DNA of 64,000 nucleotides. It comes from Streptosporangiaceae bacterium NEAU-GS5. Lineage in GTDB: Bacteria; Actinomycetota; Actinomycetes; Streptosporangiales; Streptosporangiaceae. The notes beneath the pieces were generated by a model, which saw only the letters and a list, made by a program, of their open reading frames with translations, was not told the DNA's origin and made no database searches. Below, piece by piece: positions 26,197 through 40,562 of the stretch. The stretch's first letter is position 1. Every line of letters begins with the position of its first letter. Both the position numbers and the translations under genes were made by a program. The stretch covers positions 1 to 64,000 of the forward strand of contig JAGFNW010000014.1 of the NCBI GenBank assembly GCA_017592665.1, written 5' to 3'.

Positions 26197-26847
26197 TCAC
26201 CAGCCGCGGGCGCGCCACTCGGGGAGGGCGGGACGCTCGCGGCCGAGCGTGGTGTCCTTGCCGTGGCCGGGATACACCCAGGTCTCGTCGTCGAAGCGGC
26301 CGAAGATGCGCTCGACGACGTCTGTATAGAGCTGGTCGAACCGCTCGGGGTCCTTCATGGTGTTGCCGACGCCGCCGGGGAACAGCGAATCGCCGGTGAA
26401 GACGTGCCCCGGGTAGTAGAGGGCGATCGAGCCGGGCGTGTGGCCCCGCAGGTGGATCACGTCGAGGGTGACCGTGCCCACTGTGACCTTGTCGCCGCCT
26501 TCGACCGGCTGGGTCGTCCGCACCGGGATCTCGGCGGCGTCAAGGGGATGGGCGATGAGCGCCGCGTCCGGGAAGGCCGCGGCCACCTCTCCCAGCGCGC
26601 CCCAGTGGTCGGGGTGCTGGTGCGTGGTGATCACGGCCGAGATCGGCTGGTCGCCGATCAGCTCGAGCAGCCGCTCGGGCTCGGCCGCCGCGTCGATCAG
26701 CGCGCCGTCGCCCGTCTCCGTGCAGCGCAGCAGGTAGGCGTTGTTGCCGAAGTCGCCCACCTCGATCTTGCTGATCGTCAGTGCGGGCAGCGTCCGCACG
26801 TCGGCGGGGCCGTCCTTGGTCACGTCGCCGGTGTAAGTCATCGTCAC
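26197..26847 (-). CDS. MBL-fold hydrolase, glyoxalase II-like
   Basis: 216 residues. The zinc motif THQHPDH is at 75-81, with HLRGHTPGSIALY, FTGDSLFPGGVGN and a final PGHG typical of hydroxyacylglutathione hydrolase-like enzymes. Its ATG overlaps the stop of the maleylpyruvate isomerase family gene (ATGA), so the two are a coupled pair next to uvrA. In mycothiol-using bacteria it may act on thiol conjugates; that is inference. Confidence 0.9.
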   Translation of the reverse strand: MTMTYTGDVTKDGPADVRTLPALTISKIEVGDFGNNAYLLRCTETGDGALIDAAAEPERLLELIGDQPISAVITTHQHPDHWGALGEVAAAFPDAALIAHPLDAAEIPVRTTQPVEGGDKVTVGTVTLDVIHLRGHTPGSIALYYPGHVFTGDSLFPGGVGNTMKDPERFDQLYTDVVERIFGRFDDETWVYPGHGKDTTLGRERPALPEWRARGW

Positions 26848-27593
26848 TCCTCAGGAGGGTTGGCGGGCAGGCCGGGCGGTGCGGGTTGGGTCAGCCAGGG
26901 AGGCGGTGCCGGCAGCTCGCCGCCGTCGCGCACGCGCACACCTTCTCCTCCGGACCGTCCGCTGATCCATCCGAGCAGGTCGCGCGCGGCGCCTTCGACG
27001 ACCGGGCCGTCGCCGAGGCCGTCCCAGATCCTGTCGCCGCAGACCACGGCACTGATCGTGCTCTGCTCGTACGGCCACGACAACATCGAGTCGCCCAGCT
27101 CCCATTCCACATAGGGATCGGACCAGTCTCGCCAGCTGAAATGCTCCGACCCGAGGTCGGAGTGGTGGACCTCGACCTCGCGCAGCCGGCGCATCAGGAT
27201 GTACCAGGCCGGGTGCTCGGGCGGGCGCATGCCGCTTACGGTGGCGCTCCAGGCGACCAGCGGCATCCGGTCGGCCGCCTCGGCCAGCCGGGCCGCGCTC
27301 TCTTCCAGATCGGCGAGCTGGTCTTTGGCCGGCCGTACGGCCCCGGCCTCGATCTCGCTGTCGCGCGTATCCGGATTCGGATACTGCGGGGTGTAGATTC
27401 CGGTGCTGGCCCAGGTCAGCAGGTTGAGATGGCTGTCGGCGTTGCGGGCCACGTGGGTCACCACGTGCCCGCGGGTCCAGCCGGGCAGCAGAGACGGTGC
27501 GCGCATGTCGTCGTCGCTCAGCCGGGCGACCGTGCTGATCAGACGGCGGTTGGCCGCGTCGAGCTCGTGCCGGTAGGCGTCAAGGGCGGTCAT
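26844..27593 (-). CDS. Maleylpyruvate isomerase family (mycothiol-dependent type) protein
   Basis: 249 residues. The N-terminal DinB/MDMPI-like four-helix bundle shows LLPGWTRGHVVTHVARNADS, with a metal-binding-type His, and LREVEVHHSDLG supplies further His and Asp ligands. The C-terminal part is the smaller MDMPI-C-type domain with ARDLLGWISGR. The family includes mycothiol-dependent isomerases and transferases. It is coupled to the downstream MBL gene and diverges from uvrA. Confidence 0.88.
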   Translation of the reverse strand: MTALDAYRHELDAANRRLISTVARLSDDDMRAPSLLPGWTRGHVVTHVARNADSHLNLLTWASTGIYTPQYPNPDTRDSEIEAGAVRPAKDQLADLEESAARLAEAADRMPLVAWSATVSGMRPPEHPAWYILMRRLREVEVHHSDLGSEHFSWRDWSDPYVEWELGDSMLSWPYEQSTISAVVCGDRIWDGLGDGPVVEGAARDLLGWISGRSGGEGVRVRDGGELPAPPPWLTQPAPPGLPANPPEE

Positions 27594-27770
27594 AATCGTT
27601 CAAGGTATCGGACCCGGGTCCGACGACTGCGAGTCGGTCAGTAGCCGCGATGCGGCGGCATCGCAATTGACACAGTCATAGGCTTGGAGCTGACGGGAAT
27701 TTTGTCGGTGGGGCTGGCTAGCCTCCCGTGTGGACCATCCTGTTGACTCCATCGACCAATCGGGACCGCT

Positions 27771-30611
<2,841 letters not shown>

Positions 30612-30642
30612 ATCGGTAATTCTCCCTACTCGAACCATGGTC

Positions 30643-30665
30643 ATTCCGGCATGCTGAACCGGGAT
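30643..30665 (+). terminator. Possible terminator after uvrA
   Basis: ATTCCGG (30643-30649) and CCGGGAT (30659-30665) form a 7-pair stem with a 9-base loop. An outer TCTCCCT (30621-30627) / AGGGAGA (30667-30673) could pair around it. Confidence 0.4.
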
Positions 30666-30722
30666 CAGGGAGAGATCCGTACCTATTAGTAAGAGATCAA
30701 CCCCGCAACGGAGGGTTTAACG

Positions 30723-31202
30723 ATGACGGATACGACACGCCGCACGGTCATGCTTGGTGCCGGAGGTGCCGGGCTTGCCGTGGCTTTGAGCGCGTGCTCG
30801 GGATACAGCACCGGCAGCAACACTGCCGACGCACCGACCGCGGAGTCGCCGCGGCCGGCGGGTGAGGCCACCGACAACGGCGGTGGCAACGGCACTGGTG
30901 ACAGCGGCGGCGGCGCCGACGCGCTCGCCAAGACCGCTGACATCCCCGAGGGCGGCGGCAAGGTCTTCGAGTCGGAGAAGCTCGTGGTGACCCAGCCCCA
31001 GGCGGGAACGTTCAAAGCGTTCACGGCGGTGTGCACCCACCAGGGATGCACAGTGGCCAGTGTTTCCAACGGCACGATCAACTGCCCATGTCACGGCAGC
31101 AAGTTCAACATCGCGGACGGGTCTGTCGCCAACGGCCCGGCCACGAAGCCACTGGCGGAAAAGCAGATCAAGGTGAGCGGCGACAGCATCTCGCTCGGCT
31201 GA
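30723..31202 (+). CDS. Rieske [2Fe-2S] lipoprotein
   Basis: 159 residues with GGAGGG upstream of the ATG. The N-terminus has a twin-arginine signal (TRRTVMLGAGG) and a lipobox LSAC with the lipidated Cys at 25. It should therefore be exported folded by Tat and anchored outside. A Gly/Ser linker leads to a Rieske domain with CTHQGC (C104, H106) and CPCHGSKF (C121, H124), the four cluster ligands plus the disulfide pair C109/C123. It is a small extracytoplasmic electron carrier; the partner is not evident. Confidence 0.93.
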   Translation: MTDTTRRTVMLGAGGAGLAVALSACSGYSTGSNTADAPTAESPRPAGEATDNGGGNGTGDSGGGADALAKTADIPEGGGKVFESEKLVVTQPQAGTFKAFTAVCTHQGCTVASVSNGTINCPCHGSKFNIADGSVANGPATKPLAEKQIKVSGDSISLG

Positions 31203-31307
31203 CCGCCGGCCGCGTCGAGGATCGCCTTGACGCGGCCGTGAAGTGCATCTGGCGACGCTCGACCGAGTGGAGCCAGTCTGTCGGAGGTGGCCACTAGGCT
31301 TAACGAT

Positions 31308-33191
31308 GTGGCGGATCCGGCAACCTATCGACCCGCTCCCGGATCGATTCCCGAGTCGCCCGGGGTCTATCGATTCCGAGACCCCGGCGGCCGGGTGATC
31401 TACGTGGGCAAGGCGAAGAGCCTGCGGCAGCGGCTCAACTCTTACTTCGCCGACTTCGCGGGGCTGCACCCGCGCACCCAGACCATGCTCACGTCCGCGG
31501 CGGGCGTCGACTGGACCGTCGTCGGCACCGAGGTCGAGGCGCTCCAGCTCGAATATTCCTGGATCAAGGAGTTCGACCCGCGCTTCAACGTCAAATACCG
31601 CGACGACAAGTCCTATCCGTTCCTCGCGGTCACGATGAGCGAGCAGTTCCCGCGGGTGCAGGTGATGCGTGGCGCCAAGCGCAAGGGCACCCGCTATTTC
31701 GGGCCCTATTCACACGCCTGGGCCATCCGCGAGACGGTCGACCTGCTGCTGCGGGTCTTCCCGGTGCGCACGTGCTCGGCCGGCGTCTTCCGCCGCGCCG
31801 GCCAGATCGGCCGGCCCTGCCTGCTGGGTTACATCGACAAGTGCTCGGCGCCGTGCGTCGGCCGGGTCTCCGAGGAGGAGCACCGGGCGCTCGCCGAGGA
31901 TTTCTGCGACTTCATGGGCGGAAACACCAGCCGCTGGCTCAAGCGCATCGAGCGCGAGATGCGCGAGGCCTCCGCCGTCGAGGAGTATGAGCGCGCCGCA
32001 CGCTATCGCGACGACCTGCAGGCGCTGCAGAAGGCGCTGGAGAAGCAGGCCGTCGTGCTCGGCGACGACACCGACTGCGACGTGATCGCGCTCGCCGAGG
32101 ATGCGCTCGAGGCCGCCGTCGAGGTCTTCTACGTGCGCGACGGCCGGATTCGCGGCCAGCGCGGCTGGGTGGTCGACAAGGTCGAGGAGACCTCGCCCGC
32201 GCAACTGCTCGAGCAGTTCTTACTGCAGATCTACAGCGAGGCCGAGATCCCGCGGGAGATCCTCGTCCCCGTCGCGCCGGCGGAGCGCGCCGCGGTGACC
32301 GAGCTGCTCGGCGAGCAGCGCGGCCATCGCGTCGACGTGCGCGTGCCACAGCGCGGCGACAAGAAGGCGCTGATGGAGACCGTCGAGCGCAACGCCAAAG
32401 AGGTGCTGGCCCAGCACAAGCTGCGCCGCGCCAGCGATCTGACCACGCGCAGCCTGGCCCTGCAGGAGATCGCCGACGCGCTCGACCTCGACCAGGCCCC
32501 GCTGCGGATCGAGTGCTACGACGTCTCGCACATCCAGGGCACCAATGTGGTGGCCTCCATGGTCGTCTTCGAAGACGGGCTGGCCCGCAAGAGCGAATAT
32601 CGGCGTTTCCAGATCAAAACGGCCGAAGGCGACGTGGCCTCGATCCACGAGGTCATCAGCCGCAGGTTCCGCCGCTATCTGGAGGAGAAGTCGGAGACCA
32701 ACGAGTTCGAGCCGCTCGATCCGGAGACCGGCAAGCCGCGCAAGTTCGCCTACGCGCCGAATCTGGTCGTGGTCGACGGCGGCCCGGCTCAGGCGGCGGC
32801 GGCCCAGCGCGCCCTCGACGAGCTGGGCGTCGACGACGTCGCGGTGTGCGGCCTGGCCAAGCGGCTGGAGGAGGTCTGGCTGCCGGGCGAGGAGATGCCG
32901 GTGATCCTGCCTCGCTCCAGCGAGGGACTCTACTTGCTGCAGCGGGTCCGTGACGAAGCGCATCGGTTCGCGATCACATACCATAGATCAAAGAGGTCCA
33001 AAACCCTCAAGGAAAGCGCGCTGGACGAGGTTCCCGGGCTGGGTCCGGCGCGCCGGCAGGCGCTGCTACGCCACTTCGGCTCGGTCCGCAAGCTGCGTGA
33101 TGCGACAGTGGCCGAGATCTGCGAGGTTCCTGGCATCGGGCCGAGCACGGCAGAGGCGATCCTGAGTGCGCTGAAGGGTGAAAGTTCATGA
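31308..33191 (+). CDS. uvrC: Excinuclease ABC subunit C
   Basis: About 627 residues. I favour GTG 31308 because family members start near (M/V)[16 protein letters not shown] 31287 is an alternative but lies directly on the GGAGG. The GIY-YIG nuclease domain ([20 protein letters not shown]), the UVR motif (about 200-240), the RNase H-like C-terminal nuclease ([20 protein letters not shown]) and the helix-hairpin-helix end ([16 protein letters not shown]) are all seen. It makes the dual incisions in excision repair. It is coupled to rapZ. Confidence 0.97.
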   Translation: MADPATYRPAPGSIPESPGVYRFRDPGGRVIYVGKAKSLRQRLNSYFADFAGLHPRTQTMLTSAAGVDWTVVGTEVEALQLEYSWIKEFDPRFNVKYRDDKSYPFLAVTMSEQFPRVQVMRGAKRKGTRYFGPYSHAWAIRETVDLLLRVFPVRTCSAGVFRRAGQIGRPCLLGYIDKCSAPCVGRVSEEEHRALAEDFCDFMGGNTSRWLKRIEREMREASAVEEYERAARYRDDLQALQKALEKQAVVLGDDTDCDVIALAEDALEAAVEVFYVRDGRIRGQRGWVVDKVEETSPAQLLEQFLLQIYSEAEIPREILVPVAPAERAAVTELLGEQRGHRVDVRVPQRGDKKALMETVERNAKEVLAQHKLRRASDLTTRSLALQEIADALDLDQAPLRIECYDVSHIQGTNVVASMVVFEDGLARKSEYRRFQIKTAEGDVASIHEVISRRFRRYLEEKSETNEFEPLDPETGKPRKFAYAPNLVVVDGGPAQAAAAQRALDELGVDDVAVCGLAKRLEEVWLPGEEMPVILPRSSEGLYLLQRVRDEAHRFAITYHRSKRSKTLKESALDEVPGLGPARRQALLRHFGSVRKLRDATVAEICEVPGIGPSTAEAILSALKGESS

Positions 33192-34051
33192 GTGATCCGG
33201 CATTCGTCCTGGTCACCGGCATGTCCGGGGCCGGCCGCAGTACCGCGGCCAAGGCCCTGGAAGACCTTGGCTGGTTCGTGATCGACAACCTCCCCCCAGG
33301 GCTGCTGTTCTCGCTGGCCGAGGAGGCCGGTCGGGTCAAGCTGGCGGCCGACAAGGTCGCCGCCGTCGTCGACGTGCGGTCCCTGGCGTTCACGACCGAC
33401 CTCAACGCGGCGATCGAGGAGCTGGAGGCGCGGGGCGTGGCCGTCCGCGTGGTCTTCCTCGAGGCCAGCGACGAGGTGCTGGTGAGCAGGTTCGAGAACG
33501 TGCGCCGCCCGCACCCATTGCAGAACGACGGCCGCCTGGTCGACGGCATCGACCGCGAGCGCGGCATCCTCCGCGAGGTCAGGGCCAACGCCGACGTCGT
33601 CATCGACACCTCCAAGCTCAACGTGCACGAGCTGCGCGACAAGATCGTCTCGTTCTTCGGCGGCGACGACCGGCCCGGTCTCAAGGTCAACGTGGTCTCG
33701 TTCGGCTACAAGTACGGCCTGCCCGTCGACGCCGACATGGTCGTCGACTGCCGGTTCCTGCCCAACCCGCACTGGGTCCCCGAGCTTCGCCCGATGAACG
33801 GGCGCGATCCCCGCGTGAGGGAGTATGTTCTCGGGCAGCCTGGGGCGAAGGAGTTCCTCGACGCGTTCGAGGAGGCCTTCGCGATCGTTGCCGCGGGCTA
33901 TGGGCGTGAGGGCAAGGGTTACGCCATGCTGGCGGTCGGCTGCACGGGGGGCAAGCATCGCAGCGTGGCCATGGCCGAGCAGATCGGCGGTCGCCTGCGT
34001 GACCGCGGGATGGAGGTCCAGGTGAGTCACCGGGATGTGGGCCGCGAGTGA
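33188..34051 (+). CDS. rapZ: RapZ/YvcJ family nucleotide-binding protein
   Basis: 287 residues. The P-loop-like GMSGAGRST (11-19) has Arg in place of Lys, as is common in actinobacterial members. The C-terminal domain has [28 protein letters not shown] and the signature [10 protein letters not shown]. The start overlaps the uvrC stop (ATGA) and the end overlaps yvcK (GTGA). In E. coli RapZ controls amino-sugar synthesis through an sRNA adaptor role; in Gram-positives the role is less clear. Confidence 0.95.
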   Translation: MSDPAFVLVTGMSGAGRSTAAKALEDLGWFVIDNLPPGLLFSLAEEAGRVKLAADKVAAVVDVRSLAFTTDLNAAIEELEARGVAVRVVFLEASDEVLVSRFENVRRPHPLQNDGRLVDGIDRERGILREVRANADVVIDTSKLNVHELRDKIVSFFGGDDRPGLKVNVVSFGYKYGLPVDADMVVDCRFLPNPHWVPELRPMNGRDPRVREYVLGQPGAKEFLDAFEEAFAIVAAGYGREGKGYAMLAVGCTGGKHRSVAMAEQIGGRLRDRGMEVQVSHRDVGRE

Positions 34052-34992
34052 CGGCCGCTCATGAAGGACCCGCGGTCGTCGCGCTCGGCGGCGGTCACGG
34101 GCTGTACGCGTCGCTTTCCGCTCTGCGCCGGGTGACCTCTGACCTGGCCGCCATCGTGACCGTCGCCGACGACGGCGGTTCGAGCGGCCGGCTCCGTCGT
34201 GAGCTCGGCGTCCTGCCGCCCGGCGACCTCCGGATGGCGCTGGCCGCCCTCTGCGGCGACGACGACTGGGGCCAGACCTGGGCCCGGGTCGTCCAGCACC
34301 GCTTCCGGAGCGGCGGCGACCTGCACGGTCACACGGTCGGCAATCTGCTCATCGTCGCCCTGTGGGAGCTGCTCGACGACCCCGTCGAGGCGCTCGACTG
34401 GGTGGGCCGCCTGCTCGGTGCGCATGGCCGGGTGCTGCCGATGGCCTCCGTGCCGCTCGACATCCAGGCCGAGGTCGAGCTCGACGGCTCGGTCACCACG
34501 GTCCGCGGCCAGGTCGCGTGCGCCGTGACGCCGGGCCGGGTGCGGGCCATCTCGCTGCTGCCCCCGGATCCGCCCGCCGCTCCGCAGGCCGTACAGGCCG
34601 TGCTGGACGCCGACTGGGTGGTGTTCGGGCCCGGCTCGTGGTTCACCAGCGTGATGCCGCACCTGAAGGTGCCCGAGCTGGCCGGCGCCCTGCACGCGAC
34701 GAGCGCCCAGCGGATCGTGATCCTCAACCTGGCTCCGCAGCAGGGCGAGACCGACGACTTCTCGCCCGAAAACCACCTGGAGGTCCTTCGCCGGCATGCC
34801 CCTGGCCTGCAGGTCGACGTCGTGGTGGCCGACACGTCGGTGGTCGGCGATCCGCATGAGCTGGAGAAGGCGGCCGTCGCTCTGGGTGGCCGCCTGGTAT
34901 TAGCGGATGTGGGTGTTTCGGACGGTTCTCCGCGCCACGACGGACCACGCCTTGGAGCGGTCCTTGATGAGATTTTCCGTGAGAAGCGGTGA
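34048..34992 (+). CDS. YvcK/GlmR family protein
   Basis: 314 residues from GTG 34048 overlapping rapZ. A nucleotide-sugar-binding Rossmann fold starts ALGGGHGLYASLSALRRV and continues VADDGGSSGRLRRELG. HTVGNLLIVALWE and FGPGSWFTSVMPHL follow, typical of the family. YvcK/GlmR binds UDP-GlcNAc and links cell-wall precursor supply to carbon metabolism. The order uvrC-rapZ-yvcK-whiA is a conserved Gram-positive cluster. Confidence 0.95.
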   Translation: MTAAHEGPAVVALGGGHGLYASLSALRRVTSDLAAIVTVADDGGSSGRLRRELGVLPPGDLRMALAALCGDDDWGQTWARVVQHRFRSGGDLHGHTVGNLLIVALWELLDDPVEALDWVGRLLGAHGRVLPMASVPLDIQAEVELDGSVTTVRGQVACAVTPGRVRAISLLPPDPPAAPQAVQAVLDADWVVFGPGSWFTSVMPHLKVPELAGALHATSAQRIVILNLAPQQGETDDFSPENHLEVLRRHAPGLQVDVVVADTSVVGDPHELEKAAVALGGRLVLADVGVSDGSPRHDGPRLGAVLDEIFREKR

Positions 34993-35051
34993 TCCCCATA
35001 TGGGAAGGTGCGAGACACTAGCGAGGTCTTGAAGAGGGGGAGGACACGCTG

Positions 35052-36032
35052 ATGGCCATGACGGGTGTGGTGAAGGATGAGCTGAGCCGCCTACCGGTGT
35101 TGAAGCCCTGCTGCCGAAAGGCCGAGGTTTCGACGCTGTTGCGGTTCGCCAGCGGGCTGCACCTGGTGGGCGGGCGGATCGTGATCGAGGCGGAGCTTGA
35201 CACGAACGTCACCGCACGTCGCCTGATCAAGGACATCGGCGAGGTGTTCGGCCACAAGGCCGAGGTTCTGGTGCTCGCTCCGGCCGGGTTGCGCAAGGGG
35301 TCCCGCTATGTGGTCCGGGTGTACAAGGACGGCGAGGCGCTGGCCCGGCAGACCGGGTTGATCGACAATCACGGCCGGCCGGTGCGCGGGCTGCCGCGGC
35401 AGGTGGTCTCGGGCGCCACGTGCGACGCCGAGGCGGCCTGGCGTGGGGCGTTCCTCGCGCACGGCTCGCTCACCGAGCCGGGCCGGTCGATGTCGCTCGA
35501 GGTGACCTGCCCAGGTCCGGAGGCCGCGCTGGCCCTGGTCGGCTCGGCCCGCCGGTTGAAGATCCACGCCAAGGCCCGCGAGGTGCGCGGGGTCGACCGC
35601 GTGGTGGTCCGCGACGGTGACGCGATCAGCGCTCTGCTGACCCGGCTGGGCGCGCACGACAGCGTCCTCGCCTGGGAGGAGCGGCGGATGCGCCGCGAGG
35701 TGCGGGCCACGGCGAATCGGCTGGCCAATTTCGATGACGCCAACCTGCGCCGCTCGGCGCGCGCGGCCGTCGCGGCCGGCGCCCGGGTCCAGCGGGCCCT
35801 GGAGATCCTCGGCGACGACGCGCCCGAGCACCTGGTGATCGCGGGCCGGCTCCGGGTCGAGCACAAGCAGGCGTCCCTGGAGGAGCTGGGGCAGATCGCC
35901 GACCCGCCGCTCACCAAGGACGCCATCGCGGGCCGCATCCGCCGCCTGCTCGCCATGGCCGACAAACGCGCCCAAGATCTCGGCATCGCCAGCACCGAGG
36001 CCAGCCTCACCGCCGACATGCTCGCCACCTGA
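35052..36032 (+). CDS. whiA: Sporulation regulator WhiA
   Basis: 326 residues with GGGGGAGGACA upstream. The N-terminal two LAGLIDADG-like homing-endonuclease folds (start [20 protein letters not shown]) lack endonuclease catalytic residues, as in all WhiA. The C-terminal helix-turn-helix contains [20 protein letters not shown] and GRIRRLL. WhiA, with WhiB, switches on the sporulation-septation genes in streptomycetes. It implies a sporulating lifestyle. Confidence 0.97.
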   Translation: MAMTGVVKDELSRLPVLKPCCRKAEVSTLLRFASGLHLVGGRIVIEAELDTNVTARRLIKDIGEVFGHKAEVLVLAPAGLRKGSRYVVRVYKDGEALARQTGLIDNHGRPVRGLPRQVVSGATCDAEAAWRGAFLAHGSLTEPGRSMSLEVTCPGPEAALALVGSARRLKIHAKAREVRGVDRVVVRDGDAISALLTRLGAHDSVLAWEERRMRREVRATANRLANFDDANLRRSARAAVAAGARVQRALEILGDDAPEHLVIAGRLRVEHKQASLEELGQIADPPLTKDAIAGRIRRLLAMADKRAQDLGIASTEASLTADMLAT

Positions 36033-36036
36033 GCCG

Positions 36037-36052
36037 CACCCCCACGGGGGTG
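36037..36052. terminator. Bidirectional terminator between convergent genes
   Basis: CACCCCCACGGGGGTG is a near-perfect palindrome forming a short GC hairpin in the 23-base gap between the whiA stop and the stop of the opposing membrane protein gene. Confidence 0.6.
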
Positions 36053-36055
36053 AGG

Positions 36056-36589
36056 TCAAAGGTTGGTGGGGTTCTGGTTCTTGGCGGGCTGGAAGAGGGA
36101 GCCCGGGGGGAGCGGGTCTTCGGCTAGGGGGGCAGAGGCGGCGGCCTGGCTGCGGTTGCCGCGGATGCGCCAGCTGACCGAGCCGAAGGCCACCACGGCG
36201 CCGGCCGCCCAATAGAGCATGGCGCGGACCGTGACGACCTGGTCGAGGTGGTCGTTGACGAGTCCGAAGGCCTCGCCGTACGAGACGGAGCGGCCGATGG
36301 CCTGGACTGCCTGAACGGTGACGAGAACGTATCCACCAATGGTTCCGAGCGCGCCGCCGACGATGGCGAGGAGGGCGGCGGAGATCGGCAGGAGCCGGCT
36401 TGTGGGGCGGACGGCCATGATGGCGCCCGCGACCAATAGCCCGATGATGATCGTCGCGAGCGGCATCTGCCACTGGGTCACCTTGATGAACAGCGCATAC
36501 AGGGCCGCGCCAACGATGGCGGCGACGAACCCGGCCAAGCTCCCGGCGACCAGCCCGCTCTTCCGCGCAGGTTGTGAAATTTCGCTCAT
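36056..36589 (-). CDS. Four-helix integral membrane protein of unknown function
   Basis: 177 residues. Hydrophobic helices lie at about 12-35, 44-60, 68-92 and 120-140, with short charged loops, then a soluble tail rich in Ala/Pro ending PAKNQNPTNL. No signature motif is recognised. It converges with whiA and diverges from gap. Possible roles cannot be inferred from sequence alone. Confidence 0.75.
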   Translation of the reverse strand: MSEISQPARKSGLVAGSLAGFVAAIVGAALYALFIKVTQWQMPLATIIIGLLVAGAIMAVRPTSRLLPISAALLAIVGGALGTIGGYVLVTVQAVQAIGRSVSYGEAFGLVNDHLDQVVTVRAMLYWAAGAVVAFGSVSWRIRGNRSQAAASAPLAEDPLPPGSLFQPAKNQNPTNL

Positions 36590-36742
36590 GAGACGGATTC
36601 CCGGTTCCTGTGGGTTTACTGTGACAAGTCGGGCACTTTACTCGAATCCGCAACCTTTGGCCTGGCTTTCGGCGTGTCTGGGCATAGCGCATCCCCACGT
36701 GGTCTAGTCCAATTCGAGTCCGATAGGGTTCACCTGAGGTAG

Positions 36743-37782
<1,040 letters not shown>

Positions 37783-37783
<1 letters not shown>

Positions 37784-38955
37784 TGAAGACGCTTGACGAG
37801 CTCGACGTGAAGGGGCGGCGCGTGTTCGTGCGCGCCGACCTCAACGTCCCCCTCGACGGGGAGACGATCACCGACGACGGCCGGATCCGCGCCTCGGTGC
37901 CGACCATCAGGACGCTGCTCGACCGCGGCGCGAAGGTGATCGTGGGGGCCCACCTGGGCCGCCCCAAGGGATCGCCGAATCCCAAGTATTCGCTCGCCCC
38001 CGTGGCGCGGCGGCTGTCGGAGCTGCTGGGCCGGCAGGTGGCGTTCACCGCCGGGGAGGTGACCTCCGCGCCCTCGCTCGAGGACGGCGAGGTCGCCCTG
38101 CTGGAGAACCTGCGCTACGAGCCGGGCGAGGAGTCCAAGGACGACGCGGCGCGCGGCGAGTTCGCGGCGCGCCTGGCCGAGCTCGCCGACCTTTACGTCG
38201 GCGACGGCTTCGGCGCCGTGCACCGCAAGCACGCGTCGGTCTACGACCTGCCGAAGCTGCTCGAGCACGCGGCGGGCGGCCTGGTCGTGGCCGAGGTCGA
38301 GGTGCTGAAGCGGCTGACCGGCGAGCCCGAGCGGCCCTACGTGGTGGTGCTGGGCGGCGCCAAGGTGTCCGACAAGCTCGGCGTCATCGCCAACCTGCTC
38401 ACCAAGGTCGACCGGCTGCTCATCGGCGGCGGCATGGCCTACACCTTCCTCAAGGCCCAGGGCCATGAGGTGGGCAACTCGCTGCTCCAGGAGGATCAGC
38501 TCGACCAGGTGCGCGGCTTCCTGTCCACCGCCAAGGAGAAGGGCGTCGATCTGGTGCTCCCGGTCGACGTGCTGGCCGCCACCCACTTCGGCGAGGACGC
38601 GCCGTACGAGGTGGTCGACGCGACGGGCATTCCGGCCGATCGCGAAGGGCTCGACATCGGCCCGCGCACCCGCGACCTGTTCGCCGGCAAGCTGGCCGAC
38701 GCGCGGACCGTTTTCTGGAATGGGCCGATGGGCGTGTTCGAGTTCGACGCGTTCGCCGAGGGCACCCGCGCGGTGGCCGAGGCGCTGGTAGCGTCGTCGG
38801 CGTTCACCGTGGTCGGAGGCGGCGACTCGGCCGCCGCGGTGCGCAGGCTCGGCCTTCCTGAGGACGGGTTCTCGCACATCTCGACCGGTGGCGGAGCATC
38901 GCTCGAATATCTTGAGGGCAAGACCCTCCCCGGACTTTCCGCCCTGGAGGCGTAG
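37783..38955 (+). CDS. pgk: Phosphoglycerate kinase
   Basis: 390 residues from ATG 37783, overlapping the gap stop. Signature motifs are [13 protein letters not shown] at the N-terminus, [36 protein letters not shown] and the C-terminal nucleotide loop [13 protein letters not shown]. It transfers phosphate from 1,3-bisphosphoglycerate to ADP. The next gene starts right after its stop. Confidence 0.98.
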
Positions 38956-39735
38956 GTGTCGCGCAAGCCGTTGATCGCCGGAAACTGGAAGATGAACCTC
39001 AACCACCTTGAGGCCATCGCCCTGGTTCAGAAGCTGGCGTTCTCGCTGTCGGATAAGGATCTCGACGGGGTCGAGGTGGCGGTGCTCCCGCCTTATACCG
39101 ATCTGCGCAGCGTGCAGACGCTGATCGACGGTGACAAGCTCCGGATCGTGTACGGCGCGCAGGATCTGTCGATCCACGACGCCGGGGCCTACACGGGGGA
39201 GATCTCCGGGGCGATGCTGGCCAAGCTCGGCTGCACCTACGTGGTGATCGGCCACTCGGAGCGCCGCCAGTATCACCACGAGGGTGACGAGACGGTCAAC
39301 GCCAAGGTGAAGGCCGCTTACAAGCACTCGCTCACGCCGATCCTGTGCGTGGGCGAGGGCCTGCCGGTCAGGCAGGAAGGTCGGCACGTGGAGCACACGG
39401 TCGCCCAGCTGGACGCCGCGATCGAGGGCGTCTCGGCCGAGCAGGTCAAGACGATCGTTGTGGCTTATGAGCCGGTCTGGGCGATCGGCACCGGGGAAGT
39501 GGCGACGCCCGACGACGCGCAGGAGGTGTGCGGCGCGATCCGGGTGCGACTCGCCGAGCGGTTCGGTGACGGGGTGGCCGCCGCTGTCCGTATCCTTTAC
39601 GGAGGCTCGGTGAAGTCGGACAACATCGCGGGCATCATGGCGCAGCCGGACGTCGACGGCGCCCTCGTCGGGGGCGCGAGCATCGACGCGGGGCAGTTTG
39701 CCAAGATTTGCCGTTTTAGCGAGATGTCGGGTTAG
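38956..39735 (+). CDS. tpiA: Triosephosphate isomerase
   Basis: 259 residues, GTG start immediately after the pgk stop. Catalytic residues are in place: K12 in GNWKMN, H100 in [10 protein letters not shown]172 in [11 protein letters not shown], plus the phosphate loop YGGSVKSDN. It is the third enzyme of the glycolytic operon. A new promoter follows for secG. Confidence 0.98.
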   Translation: MSRKPLIAGNWKMNLNHLEAIALVQKLAFSLSDKDLDGVEVAVLPPYTDLRSVQTLIDGDKLRIVYGAQDLSIHDAGAYTGEISGAMLAKLGCTYVVIGHSERRQYHHEGDETVNAKVKAAYKHSLTPILCVGEGLPVRQEGRHVEHTVAQLDAAIEGVSAEQVKTIVVAYEPVWAIGTGEVATPDDAQEVCGAIRVRLAERFGDGVAAAVRILYGGSVKSDNIAGIMAQPDVDGALVGGASIDAGQFAKICRFSEMSG

Positions 39736-39756
39736 CTGGGAATTTGGGGGTGTAAC

Positions 39757-39784
39757 TTGAACGTAAGTCGTACCCTTGTAGTGC
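39757..39784 (+). promoter_or_regulatory. Candidate promoter for secG
   Basis: TTGAAC (39757-39762) and TAGTGC (39779-39784) are separated by 16 bases and lie about 40 bases before the secG start. The match to the -10 consensus is partial. Confidence 0.45.
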
Positions 39785-39823
39785 ACGTTTGAATCGTCAG
39801 ACCCGACATAGGACAGGCCGACC

Positions 39824-40054
39824 GTGATCATCGGAATCTCTATCGCCCTCATTTTGGCGAGCGCCATCATGGTGCTCCTCGTTCTGCTCCACAAGGGCAA
39901 GGGCGGTGGACTGACGGACATGTTCGGCGGCGGATTCACGTCGTCGTTCGGCGGGTCCGCGGTGGTGGAGCGCAACCTCGACCGGCTGACCGTGATCACC
40001 GGCGTGGTCTGGTTCGTCTGCATCATCGCGCTGGGGTTGCTGCTCAAGCCGTGA
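39824..40054 (+). CDS. secG: Preprotein translocase subunit SecG
   Basis: 76 residues. Two membrane helices (about 2-20 and 53-72) are separated by the SecG loop with LLHKGKGGGLTDMFGG, a family hallmark, then SSFGGSAVVERNLDRLT. It assists SecYE in protein export. secG after tpiA is the usual actinobacterial place. Confidence 0.96.
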   Translation: MIIGISIALILASAIMVLLVLLHKGKGGGLTDMFGGGFTSSFGGSAVVERNLDRLTVITGVVWFVCIIALGLLLKP

Positions 40055-40172
40055 CCACAGGTCGCTCAAGCCGTGATCAACAGATCGCCGAGCAGGTCAG
40101 ACCAGTCGCGCGCGTGGCGTAGATTCCCTTCACCCCCGTTCCCCGCGGGGCGATCGAGCGAGGAGTTCATCC

Positions 40173-40520
40173 GTGGGTAGTGGCAACGCGATCCGTGGCA
40201 GCCGAGTCGGCGCCGGCCCGATGGGCGAGGCCGAGCGCGGCGAGGCGGCCCCCCGAGTGCGGGTCTCGTTCTGGTGCGCCAACCTGCACGAGACGCGGCC
40301 GAGTTTCGCCAGTGACGCGGCCGTCCCCGAGCTGTGGGACTGCCCGCGCTGCGGTCTGCCGGCCGGACAGGACCAGGCCAACCCGCCCGCCCCGCCGAAG
40401 AACGAGCCCTACAAGACGCACCTCGCCTACGTGAAGGAGCGCCGCAGCGACACGGATGGGGCGCAGATCCTCGCCGAGGCGCTGGAGCGGCTCCGCTCGT
40501 CGTCTCGCCCGATCTACTGA
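40173..40520 (+). CDS. rbpA: RNA polymerase-binding protein RbpA
   Basis: 115 residues from GTG 40173 with GAGGAG upstream. RbpA features are the N-terminal MGSGNAIRGSRVGAGPMGEA, a zinc-binding-type core with CANLH and WDCPRCGLPAG, and the sigma-interacting C-terminal helix KTHLAYVKERRSD. It binds the primary sigma factor and stabilises the open complex. TAGATT at 40120-40125 is a possible -10. A strong terminator follows. Confidence 0.97.
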   Translation: MGSGNAIRGSRVGAGPMGEAERGEAAPRVRVSFWCANLHETRPSFASDAAVPELWDCPRCGLPAGQDQANPPAPPKNEPYKTHLAYVKERRSDTDGAQILAEALERLRSSSRPIY

Positions 40521-40532
40521 TCAGTCTTCTGA

Positions 40533-40562
40533 AGGCCCTCGTCTCAACTGAGGCGGGGGTCT
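40533..40562 (+). terminator. Terminator of rbpA
   Basis: AGGCCCTCGTCTC and GAGGCGGGGGTCT form a 13-pair stem with G-U pairs and a 4-base loop, followed by TCGGCTTTT. Its 3' half lies inside the end of the opposing sensor-like gene, so it may serve both strands. Confidence 0.75.

Noticed and set aside
27594-27770. An SOS (LexA) box upstream of uvrA
   Set aside because: No copy or close variant of the actinobacterial pattern TCGAAC-N4-GTTCGA was seen. TTGACA at about 27667 lacks a fitting -10.
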